This document shows, in pieces, positions 27,413 to 39,622 of a stretch of 64,000 nucleotides of DNA. The notes below the pieces were generated by a model. The model did not search any database, was not told the origin of the DNA, and worked only from the letters and a program-made list of their open reading frames with translations. The position numbers and the translations under genes were made by a program. The stretch is from assembly GCA_963785745.1 (NCBI GenBank), contig CAWAWR010000017.1, forward strand, positions 124,001 through 188,000. The letters run 5' to 3'. The DNA is from VAZQ01 sp963785745 (GTDB lineage Bacteria; Pseudomonadota; Alphaproteobacteria; Rhizobiales; Xanthobacteraceae). The first letter of the stretch is position 1, and each line of letters opens with the position of its first letter.

Positions 27413-27987
27413 ATGGACGATCTGAGCGGCCCCACCCCTCCCCCTGGCAAGCAACGCGCTTCGAGGTCCGCACCCGGCTCGAAACGCTCGACTACCTGCA
27501 AGCGATGCGCGTGGTCCGCTGGAAACCGATCGAACGCATCGTGGCGTGGTTGTCGGCGCTCGGCATGTGCGGCATCGGCGCTGTGGCCATGGGCCTCGTC
27601 ACCGATCCGCTAATCAAGAGTCTCCCGGTCTATGCGTATTGGGACTGGGATCTCGCCTCCTCGATGACGGGTGCGCTACTGGGACTGGTCATATACTACG
27701 TGTTCGTTCTCGGTCCCTATATGGACTCGATGTTCGAGGGCCAGCCGATCGGCATGGGCGAGACGACGATCGTTGCCGATGCGAACGGCGTCGCCGCGGC
27801 ATCGGCCGGGATCGAGACGCGCATCCCCTGGGCCAAGGTCCTTGACGTGATCGCCACCAACGAACACCTGTTCCTGATGTATGCGCGGGTGGTCGGCCTG
27901 ATCGTTCCACGCCGCGCCTTCGCCAACAACGACGAGGCGCAGCGTTTCGCCGAGTTCGTGCGCGGCAAGACGCATAAGCCAGCCTGA
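27413..27987 (+). CDS. YcxB-like membrane protein (probable one-base loss near the start)
   Basis: The main frame encodes two membrane helices (about 27535-27610 and 27655-27720) followed by a soluble domain with a YcxB-like end (TRIPWAKVLDVIATNEHLFL, then PRRAFANNDEAQRFAEFV). The best start, ATG 27413 behind GGAGCCC, gives MDDLSGPTPPP in frame 2, while the conserved-looking part begins WQATRFEVRTRLE in frame 1. Adding one base in the CCCCC run near 27440 would join them. Alternatively translation starts at TTG 27325 or ATG 27505. The function of YcxB proteins is unknown. It lies between infB and rbfA. Confidence 0.7.
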
Positions 27988-27997
27988 CGGAGTAACC

Positions 27998-28414
27998 ATG
28001 GGGCGCGGAGCCCGCCGCAGCAACACGACCGGTCCGTCGCAACGCGTCCTGCGCGTCGGCGAGCTGATTCGTCATGCGCTCGCGGACATGCTCTCGCGCG
28101 GCGAAGTGCATGACCCCGTCCTCGAAGGCCACATGATCACCGTGCCGGAAGTGCGCATGAGTCCCGATTTGAGACTCGCGACGGTCTATGTGATGCCGCT
28201 CGGCGGACGCGACACCCAAAAGGTCATGGACGCGCTCGAGCGCAACAAGCGCTTCCTGCGCGGCGAGCTCGCGCGGCGCGTTAACTTGAAATTCGCACCT
28301 GACATCAGATTCCGCGCCGACGAACAATTCGACGAAGCGGAACGGATCGAGAAATTATTGAGAACACCCGAGGTCCAACGCGATCTGGGCCCACGAAAGG
28401 ACGACGATGAGTGA
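27998..28414 (+). CDS. rbfA: Ribosome-binding factor A
   Basis: A 138-residue KH-like protein that helps process the 5' end of 16S rRNA on the 30S particle. The start SQRVLRVGELIRHALADMLSRGE and the core SPDLRLATVYVMPLGG, then KRFLRGELARRVNLKFAPDI match RbfA throughout. An ATG overlap with truB (eight bases) shows coupled translation. It belongs to the infB-rbfA-truB-rpsO-pnp series. Confidence 0.96.
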   Translation: MGRGARRSNTTGPSQRVLRVGELIRHALADMLSRGEVHDPVLEGHMITVPEVRMSPDLRLATVYVMPLGGRDTQKVMDALERNKRFLRGELARRVNLKFAPDIRFRADEQFDEAERIEKLLRTPEVQRDLGPRKDDDE

Positions 28415-29396
28415 GGAGCGAATCGCTCCGGCGGACGCACGGCAGCGTCCCAAGCGCATCAAGCGCGACGTTCACGGCTGGTGCATCCTCGATAAACCGG
28501 TGGGCATGACGTCGACGCACGCGGTCGCCGTGGTGAAGCGCCTGTTCCAGGCGAAGCGCGCCGGGCATGCCGGCACGCTCGATCCGCTGGCGTCGGGCCT
28601 GTTGCCGATCGCACTCGGAGAAGCGACCAAAACCGTTCCGTTCGTGATGGACGGACGCAAGACCTATCGCTTCACGGTGCAATGGGGCGAGGAGCGCGAT
28701 ACCGACGACAGCGAAGGCCGCGCCACCGCCAACAGCAAAGAGCGGCCGACGCCCGAGCAGGTCTGCGCCCTGCTGCCGCGTTTCACCGGCACGATCGAGC
28801 AGGTTCCGCCGCAATACTCCGCGATCAAGGTCGATGGCGAGCGCGCCTACGACCTCGCGCGCGAAGGCGAGACCGTGGAACTCGCAGCCCGTCCGGTCGA
28901 CATCCACCGGCTCGAACTGGTCGAAACGCCCGACGCCGACCACAGCGTGCTGGCCGCGGAATGCGGCAAGGGAACTTATGTGCGCGCGATCGCCCGCGAC
29001 ATGGGCCGCGCATTCGGGTGCTACGGCCACGTTTCGGCGCTGCGGCGGACCAGCGTCGGTCCGTTCCAGGAGGCTGACGCGGCGGCACTGGCGGATCTGC
29101 AGGCGGCGGCGCCGGCCGAAGGCGGCGACGACACCGGCGACCCGAACTTCGCCGCGCTCACCGCGCTCCTGCAGCCGGTCGATGCCGGCCTGCGGTCGAT
29201 CCCGTCGCTCAGCGTCAGCCGCGCCGATGCCGCCCGGCTGGCTCGCGGCCAGCCGGTGCTGCTGCGGGGCCGCGACGCCCCGATCATGCAGGGCTTCGTC
29301 GCGGTATCGACCCACGGCGACCTGATCGCGCTGGCCGAGTTCGAGCAGGGCGAGTTGCGGCCCCGCCGCATTTTCAATCTCGGGGTCGCCGGCTGA
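28407..29396 (+). CDS. truB: tRNA pseudouridine-55 synthase
   Basis: Makes the universal pseudouridine at position 55 of tRNA. The 329-residue protein has the catalytic motif GHAGTLDPLASGLLP, with Asp59 as the nucleophile, and the KTYRFTVQWG and VPPQYSAIKVDGERAYDLAR segments. The C-terminal region is PUA-like. It overlaps rbfA at its start; a 201-base gap with a possible promoter follows before rpsO. Confidence 0.96.
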   Translation: MSEERIAPADARQRPKRIKRDVHGWCILDKPVGMTSTHAVAVVKRLFQAKRAGHAGTLDPLASGLLPIALGEATKTVPFVMDGRKTYRFTVQWGEERDTDDSEGRATANSKERPTPEQVCALLPRFTGTIEQVPPQYSAIKVDGERAYDLAREGETVELAARPVDIHRLELVETPDADHSVLAAECGKGTYVRAIARDMGRAFGCYGHVSALRRTSVGPFQEADAAALADLQAAAPAEGGDDTGDPNFAALTALLQPVDAGLRSIPSLSVSRADAARLARGQPVLLRGRDAPIMQGFVAVSTHGDLIALAEFEQGELRPRRIFNLGVAG

Positions 29397-29460
29397 GCGC
29401 CGCGGGTTAAAATTCTTCTTGTTTTTTCAATGCTTAACGCGGGATTTGGGGTGATGCGGC

Positions 29461-29487
29461 CTTGACCGCTGTGGCGGCTTCCTATAT
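29461..29487 (+). promoter_or_regulatory. Possible promoter upstream of rpsO
   Basis: CTTGAC (29461-29466) and CTATAT (29482-29487) match the two halves of the alphaproteobacterial housekeeping promoter well, but the spacer is 15 bases, two shorter than ideal. The location, 110 bases before the rpsO ATG and after truB, fits an internal promoter for rpsO-pnp. Confidence 0.35.
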
Positions 29488-29597
29488 CCCGCCGGTGCGC
29501 GTGCTTTAAGGCTCGCGCGTTTCGTATGTGGCGACCCCGCTGGACGACATCCCGGCCTGGCCGCAGATCTTAAACCCTCAAAAACAAAGGAAACCCG

Positions 29598-29867
29598 ATG
29601 TCGATCACGGCCGCACGTAAGGCGGAAGTCATCAAGACCTATGCGACCAAGTCCGGCGACACCGGGTCGCCGGAAGTGCAGATCGCGGTCCTGTCGGAAC
29701 GGATCAACAATCTGACCGAGCACTTCAAAAGCCACGTCAAGGACAACCATTCCCGGCGTGGGCTGCTCAAGCTTGTGTCCCAGCGGCGTCAGCTCCTCGA
29801 TTACCTCTCCCGTACCGACGAGGGCCGTTACAAGTCCCTGATCGGGAAGCTGGGCATTCGTCGCTGA
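29598..29867 (+). CDS. rpsO: 30S ribosomal protein S15
   Basis: An 89-residue primary 16S rRNA-binding protein. The start SITAARKAEVIKTYATKSGD, the SPEVQIAVLSERINNLTEHF helix and RRGLLKLVSQRRQLLDYL are textbook S15. AAAGGA (AACAAAGGAAACCCG) precedes the ATG. It is followed by a 255-base hairpin-rich stretch and then pnp, the same rpsO-pnp pairing as in enterobacteria. Confidence 0.98.
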   Translation: MSITAARKAEVIKTYATKSGDTGSPEVQIAVLSERINNLTEHFKSHVKDNHSRRGLLKLVSQRRQLLDYLSRTDEGRYKSLIGKLGIRR

Positions 29868-29877
29868 TGTCGTTGTA

Positions 29878-29955
29878 GCGCGGCGTCGTCCGCGCGTTTC
29901 GGAGCGGATAGTTCAAGACTTATCCGCCCCTCATCCGGCAGCGAGGTCGCTGCCG
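29878..29955 (+). promoter_or_regulatory. Three consecutive hairpins in the rpsO-pnp interval
   Basis: GCGCGG-cgtcgt-CCGCGC (29878-29895, followed by GTTT, a weak terminator), GCGGATA with TATCCGC around ten bases (29904-29927) and CGGCAGCG-aggt-CGCTGCCG (29936-29955, a perfect eight-pair stem). In Escherichia coli the pnp leader carries a hairpin cut by RNase III for PNPase autocontrol. A similar processing site is a reasonable inference here. Confidence 0.5.
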
Positions 29956-30122
29956 ATTCTGCGACGGTGCGAATTGTTCGCCCGTCGGTATCAGGAAGGC
30001 CCGGAGGCCATGGCAGGATCGCCAGACGCTGTTCGTTCGCGGAACGTCGCCGCCCGTGACAGCCTCTCGCCGTCTTGCTCATGGCTTTCGCCCCTTCGCG
30101 AAAACCATGAGAGACAATCGCA

Positions 30123-32292
<2,170 letters not shown>

Positions 32293-32314
32293 CGATCAGC
32301 TTCGCGAAAGCGAC

Positions 32315-32343
32315 AAAAGGCGGCCCTCGTGGCCGCCTTTTTG
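32315..32343 (+). terminator. Rho-independent terminator after pnp
   Basis: A strong GC stem AAAAGGCGGCC / GGCCGCCTTTTT with a four-base loop and a T tail lies 23 bases after the pnp stop. The A-rich left side makes it usable in reverse, so it may also serve the convergent cyclase gene. Confidence 0.9.
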
Positions 32344-32363
32344 TTGCGTGGATTGACCGGAAG

Positions 32364-33635
32364 TTACGGCTTCTCTCGCACCAGAAAATAACTGCGCACG
32401 ACGCCGATGCCCTTCAGGTCGGTCGTGCCGTCGCGTTCCTTGAATTCGAAGCGGTCGCGCGTGAGCACGTGGAAGCTATCGCTAACATGGATTTGGCCGG
32501 GTCTGCCGTTGGATTCCATGCGCGCGGCAAAGTTCACCGCGTCGCCCCACACGTCATATGAGAAACGCGTATCGCCAATGACGCCCGCGGTCGCCGGGCC
32601 GCAATGGATGCCGATCCGCAATTGCGGCGCGCGTCCGCCGAGCGGCGGCTGCTGGCCGATAACGTCGAGCATCGCCAGGGCAAGCCGGCCTGCGGCGATC
32701 GCACCCTCTTCGCCCCGGCCGTCGAAGCCGGACGCCGCCATGTAGCTGTCGCCGATGGTCTTGATCTTCTCGACGCCGTACCGCTCGCTCAATCCATCGA
32801 AGGCCCGCACCAGGCGATCGAGAAAGTCGACGACCTCCTCGGGCGGAAGGTGATGAACCGCCGCCGTGTAGCCGACCAGGTCGGCGAAAATCACGCTCAA
32901 GGTCTCGATCCGGTCGGCGATCCGATCCTCGCCCGACTTCAGCCGCTCCGCGATCGCCGCCGGCATGATGGCACCGACGAGCGCTTCCGATCGATCGTAC
33001 TGATGCGCCAATTCGATCTGATCGCGACGCCATCCCGCCAAGGAATAATAGAGAATGAGTGCATAGATCACGGCGGTATTGATCATCGCCTGGTTCGAAA
33101 GGAGTTCACGCAGCTCCCGGTCTTCCGGAAGGATAATCCCGTCGAACGGCGCAAAGCGCATCGAAAACCAGAGCGCTGCGAGATAGGGGATGAAGATCAC
33201 AAGGAAGAGGCGCCAGTTCTGCGGCCCCACCACCACCAGAAAAGCCCCTCCGAAGAGATAGTAGACGTGGAGATCGCTGGAGATGCCCATCGCCCATACC
33301 ACGAACATGTGCGCGAACAGGATCAGCAGAGCGAGCGTGATCGCGCCTGCGTTCTCGCCCAGACGGTGTAGGCGCGGAATGAACAGCGGCACCACGACCA
33401 TCGCCGCATTGTAAATGTGCAGCGGCAGCAGGCCCCAGAAGTCGTAAACCATATTGAAGATCAGATGGGACGCCGAGTTGGCGACCGTCGCGAATACGGC
33501 GACGTTGACGCAGCGCTGGCGGCGCACGACGTCCGGGTCGGTCGACACGATGCCGGTCGACAGCAGACGTTCGAGCCATGGCGGCAACTGCAGGCCACGT
33601 TCCGGCTCCTGGCGGACGAGATCACGTCGTTGCAT
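32364..33635 (-). CDS. Membrane-bound class III adenylate cyclase
   Basis: A protein of 423 residues (from ATG 33635; an in-frame ATG at 33776 would add 47) with about six hydrophobic segments between residues 40 and 200, then a class III catalytic domain. Metal-binding aspartates are Asp252 (FADLVGYT) and Asp296 (KTIGDSYMA). Adenine specificity is suggested by Lys292 and an Asp in YDVWGDAVN. Asn368 and Arg372 are the transition-state residues. All key residues are present, so it should make cAMP at the inner membrane. A Crp/Fnr-type regulator is encoded about 1 kb away, but a direct link is only inferred. Confidence 0.92.
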   Translation of the reverse strand: MQRRDLVRQEPERGLQLPPWLERLLSTGIVSTDPDVVRRQRCVNVAVFATVANSASHLIFNMVYDFWGLLPLHIYNAAMVVVPLFIPRLHRLGENAGAITLALLILFAHMFVVWAMGISSDLHVYYLFGGAFLVVVGPQNWRLFLVIFIPYLAALWFSMRFAPFDGIILPEDRELRELLSNQAMINTAVIYALILYYSLAGWRRDQIELAHQYDRSEALVGAIMPAAIAERLKSGEDRIADRIETLSVIFADLVGYTAAVHHLPPEEVVDFLDRLVRAFDGLSERYGVEKIKTIGDSYMAASGFDGRGEEGAIAAGRLALAMLDVIGQQPPLGGRAPQLRIGIHCGPATAGVIGDTRFSYDVWGDAVNFAARMESNGRPGQIHVSDSFHVLTRDRFEFKERDGTTDLKGIGVVRSYFLVREKP

Positions 33636-33857
33636 GGGCGTCCGATAATCCGAGCCGGCGTCGAATCCTTGCGGGCGCGGATAGTAGACCGGCCCCGTTC
33701 GCCGAAAAACAGGGCTTCCGCACAAAGACTTGCCAGGCGATCCGGGCGGAATCGGCATTCTTGTGACGGCGATCACATAACTTTCCGGCGCTTCAGGGCA
33801 CTAACCGGACATGCCCCAGGGCGATAGCCGCTCTGGATCAACCCAGGAGAAGTCCTA

Positions 33858-34172
33858 ATGAAGCGTTCGATCCTCACCGCCACTGCTGCTGCCGTTGTGC
33901 TGACCGTTGCGTCCCTCGCCTCCGCGAGCGATGCGTCGGCCCGCCACGGGGGCGGACGTCACGGCGGCCATGGCCATCACGGCCATCACGGCCACCACGG
34001 CCATCACGGCCATCACCACCACGGCCATCACCACCACGGCCACCACCACCACCGGCACCACCGTCATCACCGCCATTTCCACGTTGGCGGCTACGGTTAC
34101 TCGACCTGCTGGGTGTGGAGCCCGTACCTGGCCCGTCACATCAACGTCTGCTACGTCCCGTACGCGTACTAA
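33858..34172 (+). CDS. Histidine-rich secreted protein (GHH repeats)
   Basis: A 104-residue protein with a signal peptide (MKRSILTATAAAVVLTVASLA, cleavage near ASA) and a mature part with roughly 30 His residues arranged as repeated GHH and GHHHH units, ending in an aromatic tail with two Cys (YSTCWVWSP and NVCYVPY). Such proteins bind Zn, Ni, Cu or Co in the periplasm or at the surface; the actual metal and function are not known. AGGAGAAG precedes the ATG and a strong terminator follows. The next gene encodes a shorter relative. Confidence 0.85.
   Translation: MKRSILTATAAAVVLTVASLASASDASARHGGGRHGGHGHHGHHGHHGHHGHHHHGHHHHGHHHHRHHRHHRHFHVGGYGYSTCWVWSPYLARHINVCYVPYAY
33962..34078 (+). repeat. 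Tandem GGCCATCAC-type coding repeat
   Basis: Within the histidine-rich gene, units based on GGCCATCAC or GGCCACCAC recur about ten times with small variations, encoding Gly-His-His and Gly-His-His-His-His. The repeats are in frame, so unit gain or loss would change the number of His residues without breaking the gene. Confidence 0.8.
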
Positions 34173-34189
34173 GCAGATCGCGATGAAGC

Positions 34190-34228
34190 GCCCGCCCGGT
34201 CGTATTCGCCCGGGCGGGTTCTTTCTTT
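34190..34228 (+). terminator. Rho-independent terminator after the histidine-rich gene
   Basis: GCCCGCCCGG (34190-34199) pairs with CCCGGGCGGG (34209-34218), followed by TTCTTTCTTT. It lies 18 bases after the stop and separates the two histidine-rich genes into different transcripts, at least in part. Confidence 0.8.
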
Positions 34229-34256
34229 CCGCTCGATCGCTGTCGAAGGCTAGACC

Positions 34257-34550
34257 ATGACTGCCTCGCGCACATTTTTGACCGTCGCTGTCGCTGCGGT
34301 TGCGCTCGCCGCCGCTGCGCTCGCGACCATAAGCGATGCGTCCGCTCGCGGCCGGCACGGCGGCGGTGGACATGGTGGTGGCCATGGCGGAGCCCCAGGC
34401 GGCGTGCACCACAGCTACCGGCACCACCACGGCCATCATCTTCATCTCCGGCACCATCACCAACCGTCCCCGCAATTCTTCAGCCGGTATCAACCCTGCG
34501 TGGTCTGGACACGGCAAGGCTGGACCAACACCTGCGCCCTCCCCCGTTGA
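34257..34550 (+). CDS. Histidine/glycine-rich secreted protein, paralogue of the preceding gene
   Basis: A 97-residue protein with a signal peptide (MTASRTFLTVAVAAVALAAA) and a mature part starting SDASARGRHGGGGHGGGHGG, the same ASDASARHGG-like junction as the upstream gene. It then has HHH clusters and a C-terminal WTRQGWTNTCALPR tail with Cys. It has fewer His residues than its neighbour but the same plan, so the two probably arose by duplication. A metal-binding role is inferred from composition only. Confidence 0.78.
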   Translation: MTASRTFLTVAVAAVALAAAALATISDASARGRHGGGGHGGGHGGAPGGVHHSYRHHHGHHLHLRHHHQPSPQFFSRYQPCVVWTRQGWTNTCALPR

Positions 34551-34623
34551 CCACACATCCCAGGTGTCCTCGCCCCGATGTTGCAGTAGTCTGTCCTCCT
34601 TTCCGTCTCGACGACGAGGCCCA

Positions 34624-35307
34624 ATGGCAAATCCAACGCCCCGACCGACCGACGTGTTGTCCGCGCTCCCGGCCGAGATGTCGTCCAGACTGTTCTCCAA
34701 AGCGCGGGTGGTGTCGCTTGGCATCGACGAGACGCTTTTCCTTACCGGCGACGCCGGTGACGGCTGTTACCGGGTCGACGAAGGGCTGCTCAAGGCGAGC
34801 ATGCTGTCGCCGACCGGCGGCGAGCGCATCCTTTCCATCTTCGGACCGGGCGCGATGATCGGCGAATTGTCCATGATCGACAGCGGACCCCGATCCGCCA
34901 CGGTGACGGCGCTTCGCGCCGCCAAACTGCAATTCGTGAGTCGTTCCGCGTTCAATTCGTTCGGGGCGTCAAATCCCGATGTCTACAAGCATCTGGTCAC
35001 GCTGCTCGCCGGCCGACTGCGCGACACCAACGGCGCGCTGATCGCAACGAGCTTCCTGTCAGTAAAAGGGCGGGTCGCGCGCGCGCTCCTCAACCTCGCG
35101 GAGGCGTTCGGTCACGACGTCGGCGACGGCCGTATTCTGGTGCGCCAGAAGGTGACGCAGAGCGATCTCGCCGCCATGGCCGGCATCGCCCGCGAAAATG
35201 TCAGCCGCGTGCTGCAGGACTGGATGAAGCGCAAGGTCGTGAGCCGGCTCGCCGGCTATTATTGCCTGGAAAACAAGGCGCTCATGCAACGCGAAGCGGA
35301 CATCTAG
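34624..35307 (+). CDS. Crp/Fnr-family transcriptional regulator
   Basis: A 227-residue regulator with an N-terminal cyclic-nucleotide-binding fold (LFLTGDAGDGCYRVDEGLLK, then FGPGAMIGELSMIDSGPRSA) and a C-terminal Crp-type helix-turn-helix (TQSDLAAMAGIARENVSRVL). The PGAMIGELSMIDSGPRSATV segment resembles the cAMP-binding phosphate cassette, and there is no Fnr-type N-terminal cysteine cluster. A cAMP receptor role is therefore plausible, with a cAMP source encoded nearby at 32364-33635. Its targets are unknown. Confidence 0.9.
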   Translation: MANPTPRPTDVLSALPAEMSSRLFSKARVVSLGIDETLFLTGDAGDGCYRVDEGLLKASMLSPTGGERILSIFGPGAMIGELSMIDSGPRSATVTALRAAKLQFVSRSAFNSFGASNPDVYKHLVTLLAGRLRDTNGALIATSFLSVKGRVARALLNLAEAFGHDVGDGRILVRQKVTQSDLAAMAGIARENVSRVLQDWMKRKVVSRLAGYYCLENKALMQREADI

Positions 35308-35312
35308 GTCAT

Positions 35313-36206
35313 CTAGGAACTTCCAATCGCTTCCTTTGCGATCTTGCCGAGCGCGATGAAATCCGATTTGCGCGGCGACGTCCGGCGCCAGGCGAGCCCA
35401 ATGGTGCGGCCCGGTTGCGGCGATGCGAAGCGAAGCAGCTTCACCCGATTGTCGCGAACCTCGACGTCGACGGCGACCTGCGGAACCAGCGTCACGCCAT
35501 AACCATTGGCCACCATCTGCATGACGGTCGCCAGCGAGGTGGCGCCGAGACCCATCGAACCGCCGCGCCGGCTGTTGGCGCAGAACGCCAGCGCTTGATC
35601 GCGCAGGCAGTGCCCTTCCTCGAGCAGGATGAGCCGGTCCTGATCGATATCGCGGGACGTGATGCGTGCGGTCCTCGGCCGGGCATCGCCGGCCGGCACC
35701 GCCAGCAGGAACGGATCGTCGAACAGCGGCATGGTTTCGAGATCCGAGTCCGTGACCGGCAACGCCAGCATGATGACGTCGAGGTGGCCGCGGCCGAGCT
35801 CATCGACCAGCACGTCGGTCTGGGTCTCGCGCAGTTCGACCTGCAGCTCCGGATATCGCTGCTGCAGTTTCGGCAGCACGCGCGGCAGGACATACGGAGC
35901 CAGGGTCGGAATGACGCCGAGCGAGAGCTCGCCCGACAGGACGGCGCGGCCGTGCCGGGCGAAGTCGACGAGATCGCGCGCGGAGGCGAGCAATTGGCCG
36001 CTCCGCGCCGCGACCTCGTGCCCGATCTCCGTCAGCACAACCTCGCCCGGACGCCGCTCGACGAGTTGCGCCGCCAGCTCCTTCTCAAGCTCGCGGATCT
36101 GCATGGAAAGGGCGGGCTGGGTGATGGAACAAGCCTGCGCCGCCCGGCCAAAATGCCGGTGTTCCGCCAAGGCGGACAGATACCGCAGCTGTTTCAGCGT
36201 AATCAC
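35313..36206 (-). CDS. oxyR: LysR-type hydrogen peroxide sensor OxyR
   Basis: A 297-residue LysR-family regulator. The helix-turn-helix lies at about residues 15-45 (FGRAAQACSITQPALSMQIR). The regulatory domain contains EEGHCLRDQALAFC, whose Cys200 and Cys209 correspond to the peroxide-reactive disulfide pair of OxyR. It is transcribed divergently from katG with 164 bases between the starts, the classic OxyR-catalase layout. It should activate katG on oxidation and repress itself. Convergent with the Crp/Fnr gene, five bases between stops. Confidence 0.95.
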   Translation of the reverse strand: MITLKQLRYLSALAEHRHFGRAAQACSITQPALSMQIRELEKELAAQLVERRPGEVVLTEIGHEVAARSGQLLASARDLVDFARHGRAVLSGELSLGVIPTLAPYVLPRVLPKLQQRYPELQVELRETQTDVLVDELGRGHLDVIMLALPVTDSDLETMPLFDDPFLLAVPAGDARPRTARITSRDIDQDRLILLEEGHCLRDQALAFCANSRRGGSMGLGATSLATVMQMVANGYGVTLVPQVAVDVEVRDNRVKLLRFASPQPGRTIGLAWRRTSPRKSDFIALGKIAKEAIGSS

Positions 36207-36215
36207 GGCGATAAG

Positions 36216-36225
36216 ATAAGCTTAT
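36216..36225. promoter_or_regulatory. Palindrome in the oxyR-katG control region (OxyR-site candidate)
   Basis: The perfect ten-base palindrome ATAAGCTTAT lies ten bases upstream of the oxyR ATG, where a self-repressing LysR-type protein usually binds. A second inverted repeat, TTGGA-GCTAA-TCCAA (36275-36289), lies closer to katG and may be part of the activation site or the -35 region. Confidence 0.5.
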
Positions 36226-36370
36226 GAGACCGGTCAGGCAATACGATTAGACCTGATCAGCGATCCGTCGCAATTTGGAGCTAATCCAATTCCCGTCTTC
36301 ACCCAGGCGAGCGCGCTCTAGAGGGGCGCGCCAACCCGAAGAAAATTGCCGAACACAAACGGAGAGAAAC

Positions 36371-38539
<2,169 letters not shown>

Positions 38540-38559
38540 GCGGCTTCACAACAAACGCG

Positions 38560-38586
38560 AACGGCCGGGCATTGCCCGGCCGTTTT
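38560..38586 (+). terminator. Rho-independent terminator after katG
   Basis: A perfect stem ACGGCCGGGC/GCCCGGCCGT with a three-base ATT loop and a TTTT tail, 20 bases after the stop. It probably also ends transcription of the convergent dioxygenase gene. Confidence 0.9.
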
Positions 38587-38606
38587 GCATTTGCGCACCG
38601 GGCCGT

Positions 38607-39467
38607 TCAATACGGCCGGACGGTCCCCTGCACGGTCGTGCGCAACATCAGACGGCGCTGGTCGGACGGGAAATCGTCTCGCGCATGCGTGGAGCAGCGG
38701 TTGTCCCAGAGCAGCAGGTCGCCGACCCTCCAGACGTGGCGATAGACAAATTCCGGCTTCTCGGAGTGATCGAACAACGCCGTGAGCAACGCGTCGCTCT
38801 CCTCCTGCGGCAAGCCTTCGATCTCCTGGGTCATCAGCCGGTTCACATAGACCGCCTTGCGGCCGGTCTCTTCGTGGGTGCGGAACACCGGATGCGTCGC
38901 CTGGGCGGTCGCCCCAATGCCGCCCTTCCCACGGAGCGTCGATCCGTAGTTGTAGAAATGCAGCGCGCGGCGCCCCTCGAGCTTCGCCTTGATCGCGGCA
39001 TCGAGGGTGTCGTAGGCGGCATAACCGCTGGCGAACAGCGTATCGCCGCCATAGGTCGGTATTTCCAGAGAGTACAACAGCGTGCCGTTGTGCGGCAGCT
39101 CGTGGTGAATCATGTCGTGGTGGAAGTTCATTTCGCCGTCCGGCAGCGCGCCGATGGTCTCGCCGTTCTCGCGGATGTTGGAGATCATCATGATGTTCGG
39201 TAATAGCCGCGCGTAGCCTTTCGGAAAGAATTTGGGCGGCCGTCCCAGCGGCCCGACGGCGCCGAAATATTCGGTGACCCGCAGCAGGTCCTCCTGCTCC
39301 AGCGTCTGGCCGCGAAACAGCAGCACCGAATGATCGAGCCACGCCTGACGCAGGCGCCGGATGGTGTCGGCATCGAGCGTATCGTGCAGGTCGAGCCCGC
39401 GAATTTCCGCGCCGATATGTTTGGAAAGGCGGACGACGTCGAAGGCGGTTTGGGCTGCGACAATCAC
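38607..39467 (-). CDS. TauD/TfdA-family 2-oxoglutarate-dependent dioxygenase
   Basis: An Fe(II)/2-oxoglutarate oxygenase of 286 residues. The facial triad is seen as the His-x-Asp-type segment NFHHDMIHHELPHNG and the distal His in CSTHARDDF, with the 2-oxoglutarate-binding Arg in QRRLMLRTTV. I chose the GTG at 39467 because AGGAGG lies at an ideal distance; a longer ATG start is in frame upstream. Family substrates include taurine, alkyl sulfates and phenoxyacetates, and the sequence does not distinguish them. Divergent from a Bug solute-binding gene, which may import its substrate or a related acid. Confidence 0.9.
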   Translation of the reverse strand: MIVAAQTAFDVVRLSKHIGAEIRGLDLHDTLDADTIRRLRQAWLDHSVLLFRGQTLEQEDLLRVTEYFGAVGPLGRPPKFFPKGYARLLPNIMMISNIRENGETIGALPDGEMNFHHDMIHHELPHNGTLLYSLEIPTYGGDTLFASGYAAYDTLDAAIKAKLEGRRALHFYNYGSTLRGKGGIGATAQATHPVFRTHEETGRKAVYVNRLMTQEIEGLPQEESDALLTALFDHSEKPEFVYRHVWRVGDLLLWDNRCSTHARDDFPSDQRRLMLRTTVQGTVRPY

Positions 39468-39622
39468 GGCACGTCCTCCTGAGTTGTTCTTGTCGTTGTT
39501 GTCTGAAAGTCTGATCCAGTTTTCCGGACGTGTAAAGCGCCGCCGCTTGATCGCGTTCAGCGGCGGTCGCAAGATGAGACCAGGATCGGCGCGCCAGAAA
39601 CGATCCGCGAGGGAGAGATGCC

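Noticed and set aside
33962..34078. CRISPR-like or microsatellite array
   Set aside because: The units are in-frame codons for Gly-His-His in a gene with a signal peptide, with no spacers.
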